From NCBI GenBank assembly GCA_001801995.1, contig MGZB01000001.1:186001-250000 (forward strand): a stretch of 64,000 nt of DNA, given 5' to 3'. The position numbers and the translations under genes were made by a program. Position 1 is the first letter of the stretch, and every line of letters begins with the position of its first letter. The notes beneath the pieces are model-generated. The model was not told the origin of the DNA and searched no databases. It saw only the letters and a list, made by a program, of their open reading frames with translations. Below, piece by piece: positions 20,201 to 28,474 of this stretch. The stretch comes from Gammaproteobacteria bacterium RIFOXYD12_FULL_61_37. Its GTDB lineage: Bacteria > Pseudomonadota > Gammaproteobacteria > Chromatiales > Chromatiaceae.

Positions 20201-20673
20201 CCCGCCAATTCCGCCAGCCCGATTTTGTCGAGCAGGTCTGGACCGTCCTCGGGGAGACCGGCGCTCCGGCCTCGCGCCTGGAGCTGGAGCTGACCGAATC
20301 CCTGGTGCTGAAGGACGTGGAGAAGGTCATAGACACCATGAAGCGATTGAAGGCCATGGGGGTACGTTTCTCCCTGGACGACTTCGGCACCGGCTATTCC
20401 TCTCTCGCCTACCTGAAGCGCCTACCGCTGGACCAACTCAAGATCGACCAGGGTTTCGTACTCAGTCTGCCGGATACCTCTGAAAGCGCCGCCATCGTCA
20501 AGGCCATCATCGCCCTTGGCCAGAGCCTGGGGCTAGAGGTGATCGCCGAAGGAGTGGAAACCGAGCCCCAGCGCCAATTCCTCGCCCAGGCAGGTTGTCT
20601 CAACTATCAGGGCTACCTCTTCGCGCGGCCGGGGCCGGCAGGGGCGGTTGAGACAATGGCGGCGAGCGGTTAA
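17260..20673 (+). CDS. Receiver-like/PAS/GAF/GGDEF/EAL cyclic-di-GMP signalling protein
   Basis: A 1137-aa cytoplasmic multidomain protein. Residues 15-140 look like a response-regulator receiver ([18 protein letters not shown]), but the phosphoacceptor Asp position reads AVLAGSD, so phosphorylation is doubtful. Further domains are a PAS at about 145-265, a GAF at about 275-425, a PAS with PAC at about 455-575 and a PAS at about 580-700. The GGDEF motif is intact at residues 786-790, with an RESD inhibitory site exactly five residues before it. The EAL domain has an intact E918-A-L plus [20 protein letters not shown]. Both c-di-GMP synthesis and hydrolysis are possible. The GTG start at 17260 has AAGGAG 5 bp upstream, better placed than the ATG at 17266. 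Confidence 0.93.
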   Translation: MSMFDELTDPSCRLRQGLELLVLAEDDADFLVIEHRLRQECAGGCLSRAIDLESLEALLSQGNWDAVLAGSDQQGSLLRQALALARRQDPDLPVILITGAIGEAAVVQLLREGVWDVVRKENLVQLGPVIECALRMADARRVGHEAEARYLGLMDGIGDAFFIHDSQGRFLAVNRQACDSLGYDKTELLDRGVMDVETGVDAATAKGLWTLMKEGEVKTLEGRHRHKDGSEFPVEIRVRLLEGTGPRRFIALARDMTERRVIENALRRDREQQLVLRELLEEALAGGGMEETLRRCLKRLLEVSWLSILPKGGIFLMEPSGAGLRLAVAVNFSPEISAACAQVPLGQCHCGRAAQQRQMQYVSCVDDLHDIRYPGMTDHGHYAFPLISEEDVLGVMVLYLPIGFQPKSEKEQFLASVADILAGFICRKRQEEQLVRHRDHLEVLVSERTIELDKSMVMLDRSQAIAHVGSWELDLTTNHLIWSDEVYRIFGIEPQVFGASYEAFLDSVHPGDRAAVNNAYTASVQQNKECYGIEHRIVRRDNGEVRLMLEKCEHQRDASGNIVRSLGMVQDITERRRAEEQLRIAAVAFDSHDGMLVTDANKVILQVNQAFTRITGYSAEEAIGQTPALLRSGRHDSAFYRTLWESLHHEGRWEGEIWNRRKDGGIIPEWLSITAIRDPSGAVTHYLGVFSNINEPREAQRKIIELAYYDPLTNLPNRRLLLDRLNHAILSGVRTGRIGALLLLDLDNFKILNDSRGHDVGDQLLREVAGRLQGALRESDTAARFGGDEFVILLEGLAEDELTAASLAESIAEKLRDTLSGSYGLRAGIYHSSASIGITLIQGNKDEMEALLKQADLALYEAKSAGRDCIRFFDSAMQAAVNAHVLVEEGLRRAIAGGELFLVYQPQIGEGGRVTGAEALLRWQPPTGPLVSPARFIPVAEESGLILPIGQWVLTTACRQLAAWSRNPATRDLRLAVNVSARQFRQPDFVEQVWTVLGETGAPASRLELELTESLVLKDVEKVIDTMKRLKAMGVRFSLDDFGTGYSSLAYLKRLPLDQLKIDQGFVLSLPDTSESAAIVKAIIALGQSLGLEVIAEGVETEPQRQFLAQAGCLNYQGYLFARPGPAGAVETMAASG

Positions 20674-22016
20674 CCGGCCAGACGGGGAAGCTTGATAAGA
20701 AAACATGTGGCCTCAGCCGAGGAGGCCGCCGAGATAATCCCCCCATGGGCCTCGACGATGGATTTGACGATGGCAAGCCCCAATCCCGCGCCGTCTCCCC
20801 GGCGCTGGCGGGACGGGTCGATGCGATAGAAGCGGTCGAACAGCCTCGGCAGGTGTACGGCGGGGATGCCGGGGCCGGGATTTTCGACGAGGATGGCGGC
20901 GGAACCACCATCGGCGGCCAGTTTCACCAGCACCCTTTGTCCCGGCGGTGTGTGACGGATGGCGTTCGATAGCAGATTGCTCAGGGCGCGCCGCAGCATC
21001 AGCCGGTCGCCAGGAACGGCCAGCTCCCCTTCCAATACCAGGGACACCCCCCGCTCCTCTGCCCAGGCCTCGAAATAGTCGAACAGGCCCCTTGACTCGG
21101 TGGCCAGATCCACCGAGGTTGTGCCCGGCTGCAACTGGCCGTTGTCCGTCTGGGCGAGGAAGAGCATGTCGCCGATCATCTGGGCCATGCGCTCATACTC
21201 TTCCAGGTTCGAATAGAGGATCTCCCGGTATTGTTCGACATCGCGCGCGCCGGAGAGGGCCACCTGGGTCTGGGTCATGAGGTTGGTCACCGGGGTGCGC
21301 AGTTCATGGGCGATGTCGGAGGAGAACTGGGACAGCCGCCGGAACGAGTCATCGAGGCGTTCCAGCATCTGGTTGAATTCGGCAGACAGGCCCCTCAGCT
21401 CCTGGGGCAGATCCCCAGGCCGCAGGCGCATGTGAAGCCGTTCACCGGAGACCGTGCGCAGCAACTCCCGCATATGAGTCAGGGGGGTCAGACCCCAGCG
21501 CGAGGCGAAGAGGCTCAGTGCCACCGAAAGCAGCAGGGCGACGGCGATGGCCGTTTTCAGGGCGAGGCGGAATCCCCGCATGAAGGTCCGGTGGCGGCCC
21601 AGATCTGCCGCCAGGTAGGCATGAAGGACTTCGCCATTCCCTGTCTCCACCGGCGCCGAGATGAGGCGGTAATGGTTGCCCCCGGCCTCAAGGGTAGTGA
21701 ATTGCGATTCGATTGCGCCGATGGCAAAGCCCAGGCTATCAACCAGCACCTGCCCGTTGGCCCGTTCGAGCCGGACCCGCAGGGGGCCATCACTCAGGCG
21801 CATGGACCCAATCTGGGCCGCCAGGACTGAAACATTCTGTTCAGCCCGCGCCATGTGGCCCAGGTGGTGCAGCGCCCCCTCCAGCTCGGCCCGGTCGGAG
21901 GCCTCGAAATGGGCATCCACGGCGCGCAGCAGATAAGCCCCGAGTCCGGCCATGATCAGCGCCGTCCCCAGGAACGAGGTGAGGGCGAAACGCAGGGCGA
22001 GGGAGCGGGAGATCAT
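20670..22016 (-). CDS. CusS-type heavy-metal sensor histidine kinase
   Basis: A 448-aa membrane sensor kinase. Two transmembrane helices at about residues 8-30 and 165-188 flank a periplasmic sensor. HAMP, HisKA ([16 protein letters not shown], His237) and HATPase_c ([30 protein letters not shown]) follow. The layout and H-box match the CusS/IrlS heavy-metal kinase family. The start is ATG 22016, which overlaps the regulator stop by 4 bp. Its stop overlaps the convergent EAL-protein stop within a shared TTAA. The adjacent Cu/Ag efflux genes support a Cu(I)/Ag(I) signal, though the ligand is inferred. Confidence 0.93.
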   Translation of the reverse strand: MISRSLALRFALTSFLGTALIMAGLGAYLLRAVDAHFEASDRAELEGALHHLGHMARAEQNVSVLAAQIGSMRLSDGPLRVRLERANGQVLVDSLGFAIGAIESQFTTLEAGGNHYRLISAPVETGNGEVLHAYLAADLGRHRTFMRGFRLALKTAIAVALLLSVALSLFASRWGLTPLTHMRELLRTVSGERLHMRLRPGDLPQELRGLSAEFNQMLERLDDSFRRLSQFSSDIAHELRTPVTNLMTQTQVALSGARDVEQYREILYSNLEEYERMAQMIGDMLFLAQTDNGQLQPGTTSVDLATESRGLFDYFEAWAEERGVSLVLEGELAVPGDRLMLRRALSNLLSNAIRHTPPGQRVLVKLAADGGSAAILVENPGPGIPAVHLPRLFDRFYRIDPSRQRRGDGAGLGLAIVKSIVEAHGGIISAASSAEATCFLIKLPRLAG

Positions 22017-22699
22017 GGCGTCCCGGCCGGGTCTTCCAGCTTGTAGCCCATGCCGCGCAGGGTATGAATGAGCTTGGGTTCGAACCCCTCGTCGATCTTG
22101 GCGCGCAGGCGGCGGATGGCCACGTCGATGACGTTGGTGTCGCTGTCGAAGTTCATGTCCCACACCTGGGAGGCGATCAGGGAACGCGGCAGCACCTCGC
22201 CCCGGCGGCGGGCCAGCAGCTCCAGAAGAGAGAACTCCTTGGCCGTCAGATTGAGACGGCGGCCCGCGCGCGTGACACGGCGGCGCGCCAGGTCCAGTTC
22301 CAGGTCGGCGATGCGCAGCAGGTCCGGCACCGCCGGCGTCTTGCCCCGGCGCAGCAAGGTACGCACCCGCGCCAGCAACTCGGCGAAGGCAAAGGGCTTG
22401 ACCAGATAGTCGTCCGCCCCCTGTTCCAGCCCCCGGACCCGGTCCTCCACGCTGTCGCGGGCGGTCAGAAAAAGCACCGGCACGGTTGAGCCCGACTCCC
22501 GCAGCGCCCCCAGAATCCGCAGCCCATCCACATCCGGCAACATCAGATCCAGGACGATCAGGTCATGGTCCCCGGTCATGGCCAAGTGATGCCCGTCCAG
22601 CCCGTTGCGCGCCAGATCCACCACAAACCCTGCTTCCATCAGTCCCTGGCGCAAGTAATCACCGGTCTTGGGTTCGTCTTCGACGATGAGCAGTTTCAT
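22013..22699 (-). CDS. CusR-type heavy-metal response regulator
   Basis: A 228-aa OmpR/PhoB-family regulator. The receiver domain has acidic residues VEDE at 6-9, phosphoacceptor Asp51 in [12 protein letters not shown], the switch Thr in LFLTARD and Lys in LVKPFAF. The winged-helix DNA-binding domain lies at about residues 130-222 ([40 protein letters not shown]). The start is ATG 22699, with the canonical MKLLIVEDE. The open frame runs upstream to 22774 without homology. It is probably autoregulated, since an operator-like element lies 125-183 bp upstream. Predicted targets are that element and its copy before cusF. Confidence 0.94.
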   Translation of the reverse strand: MKLLIVEDEPKTGDYLRQGLMEAGFVVDLARNGLDGHHLAMTGDHDLIVLDLMLPDVDGLRILGALRESGSTVPVLFLTARDSVEDRVRGLEQGADDYLVKPFAFAELLARVRTLLRRGKTPAVPDLLRIADLELDLARRRVTRAGRRLNLTAKEFSLLELLARRRGEVLPRSLIASQVWDMNFDSDTNVIDVAIRRLRAKIDEGFEPKLIHTLRGMGYKLEDPAGTP

Positions 22700-22823
22700 T
22701 TTAGAAAACCTGGTTTGACCACAAAGGCACGGAGTGCAGGCATGAAGTCTCGTCTGCGTCGGATGCATTGGCAATATGGCATTTCATTATCGATGGAGCC
22801 AGTTTCTGAATCGAGGGCGGTTA

Positions 22824-22882
22824 CAGGATTACCACTTTGTCATCTTCGCGTCAGTTTCCTGTCAGCAGGCTGCGCCGATACT
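22824..22882 (+). promoter_or_regulatory. Operator-like element A (copy 1 of 2) in the cusR / TetR-PqqD divergent region
   Basis: This 59-bp stretch matches 30339-30397 with only 5 differences. It contains CAGGATTACC followed by three GTCA half-sites at 22839, 22850 and 22861, spaced exactly 11 bp. Direct repeats at about one helical turn are typical of OmpR/PhoB-family binding sites. The element is in the same orientation as the downstream operon. Unlike copy B, a good -10 is not found 17 bp after CTGTCA (TCGGAC instead), so the promoter here differs. It may also control the divergent cusRS pair. The rest of the 300-bp gap shows nothing recognisable. Confidence 0.7.
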
Positions 22883-23000
22883 CGGACGATCCAAGTCACT
22901 GTATTACAAAGTGCTTGTGCAAGTATTTACTTTCATTGAGGCTCTTGCCGTATCACAGGAACCTTCGCCGTAGATAACCTCGGACTCTAGTCAGGCTGCC

Positions 23001-23783
23001 ATGACCAAACCCAACAAACACAGCATTGCCATCTTCTTCGCCATCGACCGGCTGGCGCGGGAGGGACGGCTGGCGACCGTCACCACGGCACTGATCTCCG
23101 AATACGCGCGGGTTTCCGAGGGCGTCATGTTCCGGCACTTTCCCAGCAAGGGGGCGATCTTCGACGCCTGGATCGACTCGCGTGCCGGGCGGCTCGCGGT
23201 GGCCCTCTCTGGCATGGCGGCTGGGCGGACCGGGCTGCTGCGCTTCATCGCCGATCAGGTGGAAGGGGGTGGCAACCTGGGCCTGCTCTGTTGCCCGCCC
23301 CTGGACTGCGGGCCGCAGCGGGAGCGGCTCGAAGCCCTGCGGCTGGATGTGCGCGCCGAGCTTGCCCAGCGTCTGGCGGGGCTGCCTGGATTGCCCCCGA
23401 ATGTCAAGGTGGAGACCCTGACCGATTCTCTCTGGCAGACCCTGTGCCGCGCCTGGAAAAACCCCGAGGGTAGCGAGGCGCGGGCGCTCGCCGTCCGCCT
23501 TCCCTGGGAGGCGGAAGAGGGTCCAAAGGCTGAGGTTTTTCCAGCGGCTGAGACGCTGGGACGGCTCGCTCTCTCGGCCAGCGGCTTCGTCTTCGATCCG
23601 GTCTCCGGCGGCAGCTTCACTGCCAACGAAACCGGTATCGCCGTGTTGCGAGCCTTGCAGGAGGGACAGGCCGGCCTGGAGAGAATGGTTGAATGCCTCG
23701 CCCAGGAGTACGACGCGCCACCCGCCATCCTGGAACGTGACCTGATGGACTTCGCCGCCCGCCTGCGGGAGGTGCTGCGATGA
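23001..23783 (+). CDS. TetR-type HTH fused to a PqqD-like domain
   Basis: A 260-aa protein with two unlike parts. Residues 1-70 carry a TetR-type helix-turn-helix (TALISEYARVSEGVMFRHFP, then SKGAIFDAW). Residues 190-260 read ALSASGFVFDPVSGGSFTAN and ETGIAVLRALQEG, the winged-helix fold of PqqD proteins, which present peptides to modifying enzymes in RiPP pathways. No PQQ genes are nearby. The middle has a CCPPLDC cysteine cluster (about residues 92-98) that could bind metal. It is the first gene of the metal-linked operon, 118 bp after operator-like element A, and its stop overlaps the ATP-grasp start (ATGA). It may act as a regulator, as a chaperone for the ATP-grasp enzyme, or as both. Confidence 0.8.
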   Translation: MTKPNKHSIAIFFAIDRLAREGRLATVTTALISEYARVSEGVMFRHFPSKGAIFDAWIDSRAGRLAVALSGMAAGRTGLLRFIADQVEGGGNLGLLCCPPLDCGPQRERLEALRLDVRAELAQRLAGLPGLPPNVKVETLTDSLWQTLCRAWKNPEGSEARALAVRLPWEAEEGPKAEVFPAAETLGRLALSASGFVFDPVSGGSFTANETGIAVLRALQEGQAGLERMVECLAQEYDAPPAILERDLMDFAARLREVLR

Positions 23784-24868
23784 GCCGCCGGACGATCACC
23801 CTGGGGATCACGGGCATGAATGCCCGCCCCGACAATCCCGGTCCCGGCCTTGCGGTGGCCCGTTGCCTGAGGGAGGCGCGCGGGCTGGATGTGCGCCTGG
23901 TCGGCCTCTCCTACGACGCCTTCGACCCCGGTCTCTACCTGCCGGAGCTGTGTGATGCAGCCTACCTGTTGCCCTACCCCTCGGCGGGGGAGGAGGCCTT
24001 TGCCGCGCGGCTGGCCCTGCTCCACGAGCGGGAAGGGTTCGACGTGCTGATCCCCTGCCTGGATGCGGAACTGCCGGTCTTCTCCCGGCTCGCGCCCCAA
24101 CTGGCCGAGTGGGGGGTACGGATGGCGGTTCCCGATCCCCGGCAGCTCCAGATGCGAGCTAAGGATCGTTTACAGGAACTGGCGCGGGAGGCCGGAATCA
24201 CTGTGCCGGAAACGCATTCCCTGTTCCGGGAAGACTGGTTCCGTACCTGTGCCGCCGAGGGGTTCAGCTATCCGCTGGTGGTCAAAGGGTTGTTTTACGA
24301 CGCAAGGATTGTCCGCACACCCGATGAGGCGGTCGCAGCCTTCCGCCAGATCGCCGGCGACTGGGGCCTGCCCGTGCTGGCTCAGCGGCTGGCGCCCGGC
24401 GAGGAAGTGAACCTGGCCGGACTGGGGGACGGCGAGGGCGGGCTGATCGCCGCCGTGATGATGAAAAAACGGGCGCTGACGGACAAGGGCAAGGCCTGGG
24501 CCGGGGTAACCATCGAGGACCCGGCTCTGCTTTCCGCCGCCACCCGGCTGGTCGCCACCACTCGCTGGCGCGGTCCGCTGGAGGTGGAAATGATGCGAGC
24601 CCCCGACGGGCGGCTCAGCCTCATCGAGATCAACCCGCGATTTCCCGCCTGGATCTATCTCTCCGCCGGGGCCGGGTTGAACCTGCCGGAGGCCCTGGTG
24701 AGATTCGCCCTGGGACAGCCCCGGGCCGTACTGCCGCCCGCCCCTGCCGGGGTCATGTTCATCCGCCACGCATGGGAGGCCATCGTTAGCCTGGAGGAAT
24801 TCGAGTCTATGGTCACCGGCGGAGGCTGTCTGCCAGGGTCCGCCACTAAGGGGAGGCGTTGCGCATGA
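23780..24868 (+). CDS. ATP-grasp ligase of unknown substrate
   Basis: A 362-aa ATP-grasp enzyme of the CarB-like group. These enzymes activate a carboxylate as acyl phosphate and join it to an amine or thiol. The N-terminal part (ITLGITGMNARPDNPGPGLA) is a pre-ATP-grasp Rossmann-like domain. The ATP-grasp core spans about residues 115-320, with RAKDRLQELAREAGITVPET, the lysine of YPLVVKGLFYDA, and the metal-binding Glu/Asn of LIEINPRFPAWIYLSAGAG. It overlaps the neighbouring genes by 4 bp on both sides. Pairing with a PqqD domain and a PLP decarboxylase suggests a small-molecule or peptide modification pathway. The substrate is not deducible here. Confidence 0.85.
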   Translation: MSRRTITLGITGMNARPDNPGPGLAVARCLREARGLDVRLVGLSYDAFDPGLYLPELCDAAYLLPYPSAGEEAFAARLALLHEREGFDVLIPCLDAELPVFSRLAPQLAEWGVRMAVPDPRQLQMRAKDRLQELAREAGITVPETHSLFREDWFRTCAAEGFSYPLVVKGLFYDARIVRTPDEAVAAFRQIAGDWGLPVLAQRLAPGEEVNLAGLGDGEGGLIAAVMMKKRALTDKGKAWAGVTIEDPALLSAATRLVATTRWRGPLEVEMMRAPDGRLSLIEINPRFPAWIYLSAGAGLNLPEALVRFALGQPRAVLPPAPAGVMFIRHAWEAIVSLEEFESMVTGGGCLPGSATKGRRCA

Positions 24869-26265
24869 AACAATCATCCCCACGCAAGACTTGGGTCGCC
24901 CCGTCCATTCGTTCGCACAACAGCGGCCTGAACAAGTTCGGCGCGGCCCGGCACCATCTGGTGACGGAGGCCATCGAGGGGACGCCGGTGGCGGAACTCA
25001 TCGCCCGCTTCGGTTCGCCGTTGTTCGTGTTCTCCGAAAAACGCCTGCGCGAAAATGCCCGCCGCCTGAAGCGCGCCTTCGCCACGCGCTGGCCGCGCGT
25101 CATCAATGCCTGGTCGTATAAGACCAACTACCTGGGCGCGGTGTGCAATACCCTGCATCAGGAGGGCTACTGGGCCGAGGTGGTCTCCGCCTTCGAATAC
25201 GAGAAGGCGCGCGCCCTCGGGGTGCCGGGCAATCGCATCATTTTCAACGGCCCCTACAAGCCCCTCGCAGCCCTTGAACGGGCAGCGGCGGAGGGGGCGC
25301 GCATCCATCTCGACTCCCTGGACGAGCTGTACAGCCTGGAGGAGGTGGCGCGCAGGCTGGGCAAGGCCCTGCCTGTGGGTATCCGCCTCAATTTCGACAC
25401 CGGCCTCACGGACCCCTGGAGCCGCTTCGGCTTCAACCTGGAGTCGGGGCAGGCCCTGGACGCCGCCCGCCGCGTGGCCAGCAGTCCCCACCTCAAACTC
25501 ACCGGGCTTCACAGCCACATCGGCACCTTCATCACCGATCCGCGCGCCTACGCCGCCGCCGTGCGCATCCTCACCGCCTTCATGGATACGGTGGAGACCC
25601 AGACCGGCACTTTGATCGAATATCTCGACATCGGCGGTGGTTTCGCCTCCCGGAACGCCCTGCAAGGGGTCTATCTACCCCCCGAGCAGCTCGTGCCCTC
25701 GCCTGAACAGTACGCCGAGGCGGTCTGCGACGCCCTCATGGCCGGCACCCGCGACCGCGAGGCCCGTGGCTTTCCACGTCCGGTGCTGGTTCTGGAGACG
25801 GGCCGGGCAGTGGTGGACGATGCCGGATCGCTCATCACCAGCGTGGCCTCCAACAAACGCCTGCCCGATGGACGGCGCGGGGTGGTGTTGGACGCAGGGG
25901 TGAACCTGCTGTTTACCGCCTTCTGGTACAACCATGATGTGCGCCCGGCGCGCCGCCCCGAGGGCATCCCGGAGGAGACGGTGCTCTATGGCCCGCTGTG
26001 CATGAACATCGATGTCATGCGCCAGAGCGTGCAGATGCCGCCCCTGGTCGTGGGTGACCTGCTGGTTTTTAACCCGGCGGGGGCCTACAACAACAGTCAG
26101 TGGCTGCAATTCATCGAATACCGTCCCAACGTGGTGATGCTGATGGAAGGCGGCGGGGTCGAGGTCGTGCGGGTGCGCGAGGACTTGGCCGTGGTGACGG
26201 CCCAGGAGCGGCTGCCGGAAAGGCTGTCCCGGCCCTTCAGCGAGGGGTGCGATGACGCGGTCTGA
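24865..26265 (+). CDS. Fold-type III PLP enzyme, diaminopimelate/ornithine decarboxylase-like
   Basis: A 466-aa member of the alanine-racemase-fold decarboxylases. The Schiff-base lysine is Lys86 in NAWSYKTNYLGA. Other landmarks are LHSHIGTF, the glycine loop DIGGGFA, an ETGRAVV variant of the usual EPGR phosphate-binding motif, Cys379 with the following Asp in GPLCMNID, and GAYNNSQWLQF near the C-terminus. The family decarboxylates or racemises amino acids, and the altered motifs suggest it is not the housekeeping LysA. The start is ATG 24865, with GGGAGG 8 bp upstream, overlapping the ATP-grasp stop. It overlaps the next gene by 14 bp. Confidence 0.87.
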   Translation: MKQSSPRKTWVAPSIRSHNSGLNKFGAARHHLVTEAIEGTPVAELIARFGSPLFVFSEKRLRENARRLKRAFATRWPRVINAWSYKTNYLGAVCNTLHQEGYWAEVVSAFEYEKARALGVPGNRIIFNGPYKPLAALERAAAEGARIHLDSLDELYSLEEVARRLGKALPVGIRLNFDTGLTDPWSRFGFNLESGQALDAARRVASSPHLKLTGLHSHIGTFITDPRAYAAAVRILTAFMDTVETQTGTLIEYLDIGGGFASRNALQGVYLPPEQLVPSPEQYAEAVCDALMAGTRDREARGFPRPVLVLETGRAVVDDAGSLITSVASNKRLPDGRRGVVLDAGVNLLFTAFWYNHDVRPARRPEGIPEETVLYGPLCMNIDVMRQSVQMPPLVVGDLLVFNPAGAYNNSQWLQFIEYRPNVVMLMEGGGVEVVRVREDLAVVTAQERLPERLSRPFSEGCDDAV

Positions 26266-28474
26266 ATCCCTTCGTGTGCTGACTGCCCGCGCCCGGACCT
26301 TTCTCTCGGGCTACAGCTCCGTCCTGTTCACTGAGCGCCCCGCCGTGGGCGCGCTCTGCTTCGCCGCCACCTGGGCCTTTCCCCGCGCCGCGCTGGGCGG
26401 GATGGCCGCCGTCGCGGTCTCGGCCCTGCTTTCCCACGCCTTCGCCCTGCCCGAAGGGGTCCGGCGGGCGGTGTTCGTCAACGCCCTGCTCACCGGTCTG
26501 ACCCTGGGCCTGTTCCAGCTCTCATCCTGGCTGGGTCTGTTTGCCCTGCTCCTTGCCACCCTGACGGCCACCTGGATCACGGCGGCGCTGACCCCGTTGC
26601 TGTGGCGGCTGGGCGAGCTGCCGGTGCTGAGCCTGCCCTTCAGCCTTGCCCTCTGGCTCTGGTTGCCCATTCAGCCCGCCGCCGTGCCGGCCGCCGGCCT
26701 GCTGCCGCTGATGGTCCTTCCGCAGCCCCTGGCAGATTTCCTCAAGAGCCTGGGCTGGATCTTCCTCTCACCCCACCCCTTGGCCGGGGCGCTGGTGCTC
26801 GCGGCGCTGGCGCTGGCATCGCGCTGGCTCGCCTGGCTGGCGGTCAGCGGCTTCGCGGCGGGCTATGCGGTGCTCGCCCTCTGGGCGCCCCTCGCCGAGG
26901 TTCCGCCACTGGGGTTCAACTTCATCCTCGCCGCCATGACGGTCGGCGGGATCTATGCCGCACCCGGCCTGGGCGGCTTTCTGCTCGCCCTGTTCGCGGC
27001 GGCCCTGGCGGTCCCGATCGGGCTGCTGCTCTCGTTCTGGCTCAGCCCGCTGGGGCTCTACCCCTTTTCCGCCCCCTTCGTCGCGGCCACCCTGCTTCTG
27101 CTCAGCGGGGGGCGTCTGGCGGGACGCGGCATCTATCTGAGCCTTGCCTATCCGGCGCTGCCCGAACGGCACGCCGAGGCCCTGCGCCTAGAGGCCGTGC
27201 GTCTCGGCCCGCACGGCAGCGTGCCGCTGGCCGTCCCATTTCTGGGCGAGTGGCAGGTCTATCAGGGTTTTGACGGGGAACACACCCACCGTGGCCCCTG
27301 GCGGCATGGGCTGGATTTTTTCATTGTCGAAGAGGGCCGGAGCTTTGGCGGCGAGGGCAGGTTACTCACCGATTATCACGCCTTCGGCCTGCCGGTGCTG
27401 GCCCCGGCGGCGGGCGAGGTGGTGGCGGTCCGGGACGGAGTCGCCGATAACCCGCCCGGCGAGGTCAATGCACGGGAAAACTGGGGCAACTATGTCCTGA
27501 TCCGCGCGGCTGGCGGGGTCCATGTCCTGCTCGCCCATTTCCGCCATGGCAGCATCGCCGCCACTCAGGGCGCCTGGGTCAAGGCGGGCGATGTCCTGGG
27601 CGGCTGCGGCAATTCCGGGCGCTCGCCCCAGCCCCACATCCATCTGCATGTCCAGGAAGGGCGGGCGCTGGGCAGTCCCACCCGGCCCTTTCATCTAGTC
27701 AACCTGATGCAGAGGGAGCCGGAAGGCTCCCTCTGGTGGCCCGCCCGCCGTCCGGCCCAGGGGGAGCGTCTCGGCCCGGCCCATACCGATTCCGGCCTGG
27801 CTCGGGCGCTGGTCTTGCCCGCCGGACGGCGGCTCTGTTTCGAGACGCGCGAGAACGGTGGTCCTTGGCGCTACTGGGAGGCGGAGACGGTCATCACCCT
27901 GACGGGGCAGACCCGGCTCGCCGCCGTCGGCGGGGCGAGTGCGGCCTTTGTCCACACCGGGTCGGTCCTGGCCTTTTTCGACCGCGACGGCCCGGCCGAT
28001 CCCTGGCTCGATCTGCTGCTGCTCGCTGTTGGACTGACGCCCCTGGCGGATGCCCGGCAATGGCGCGACAGCCCGCCGGCGCGGCTCTTTCCCGTCAAGC
28101 CCGCGATGCGGGCCTGGCTATGGCTGACCCGGCCGCTCGGCGCCTTCCTCGACTCCTGCTACCAGCGCGCATGGCAGGAGCCGCAGGGGGTTTGGCGTCA
28201 GTCCGCCGTTCATCTCCTCACCCCGGCCCCCGGCTGGCGGGTGAGGCTGGAGACCCTCGCCCTGATCTCACCCCATGGGGGCCTCGTCCATCTCGCCGCC
28301 CGAGGCGGGGCGGACTGTCCCTTCGACCCCGCTCAGGGCAGGGGCTGGCAGCGCGAGATGCGGCTCGCCTCTGTCGGCCAAAACGCCGACGAGGGCATCC
28401 CCGCCTGGAAGGTTACCGTTCACAACATCGACGACATTGCTCGTCTCACTGACAACCGAGGAGAAATATCGTGA
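26252..28474 (+). CDS. Urea-transporter-like channel fused to an M23 metallopeptidase domain
   Basis: A 740-aa fusion. Residues 15-315 form about ten hydrophobic segments with the urea transporter (UT) pattern (SSVLFTERPAVGALCFAATW; PFSLALWLWLP). Residues 340-490 form an M23/LytM-type peptidase with putative zinc ligands in HTHRGPWRHGLDF, VLLAHF and PHIHLHVQ. The C-terminal 240 residues are not recognised. No urease genes are present, so urea uptake for nitrogen seems unlikely. M23 enzymes usually cut peptide cross-bridges in peptidoglycan, and here the domain is presumably periplasmic. Overlaps with both neighbours indicate co-translation with the PLP enzyme and the outer-membrane protein. 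Confidence 0.85.
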   Translation: MTRSESLRVLTARARTFLSGYSSVLFTERPAVGALCFAATWAFPRAALGGMAAVAVSALLSHAFALPEGVRRAVFVNALLTGLTLGLFQLSSWLGLFALLLATLTATWITAALTPLLWRLGELPVLSLPFSLALWLWLPIQPAAVPAAGLLPLMVLPQPLADFLKSLGWIFLSPHPLAGALVLAALALASRWLAWLAVSGFAAGYAVLALWAPLAEVPPLGFNFILAAMTVGGIYAAPGLGGFLLALFAAALAVPIGLLLSFWLSPLGLYPFSAPFVAATLLLLSGGRLAGRGIYLSLAYPALPERHAEALRLEAVRLGPHGSVPLAVPFLGEWQVYQGFDGEHTHRGPWRHGLDFFIVEEGRSFGGEGRLLTDYHAFGLPVLAPAAGEVVAVRDGVADNPPGEVNARENWGNYVLIRAAGGVHVLLAHFRHGSIAATQGAWVKAGDVLGGCGNSGRSPQPHIHLHVQEGRALGSPTRPFHLVNLMQREPEGSLWWPARRPAQGERLGPAHTDSGLARALVLPAGRRLCFETRENGGPWRYWEAETVITLTGQTRLAAVGGASAAFVHTGSVLAFFDRDGPADPWLDLLLLAVGLTPLADARQWRDSPPARLFPVKPAMRAWLWLTRPLGAFLDSCYQRAWQEPQGVWRQSAVHLLTPAPGWRVRLETLALISPHGGLVHLAARGGADCPFDPAQGRGWQREMRLASVGQNADEGIPAWKVTVHNIDDIARLTDNRGEIS

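Noticed and set aside
23001-23783. PQQ biosynthesis locus because of the PqqD domain
   Set aside because: No pqqA, B, C or E genes are nearby and the domain is fused to a TetR-type DNA-binding part.
26252-28474. Urea uptake system for nitrogen use
   Set aside because: No urease, nickel or urea-amidolyase genes are present, and the channel is fused to a peptidase in a metal operon.
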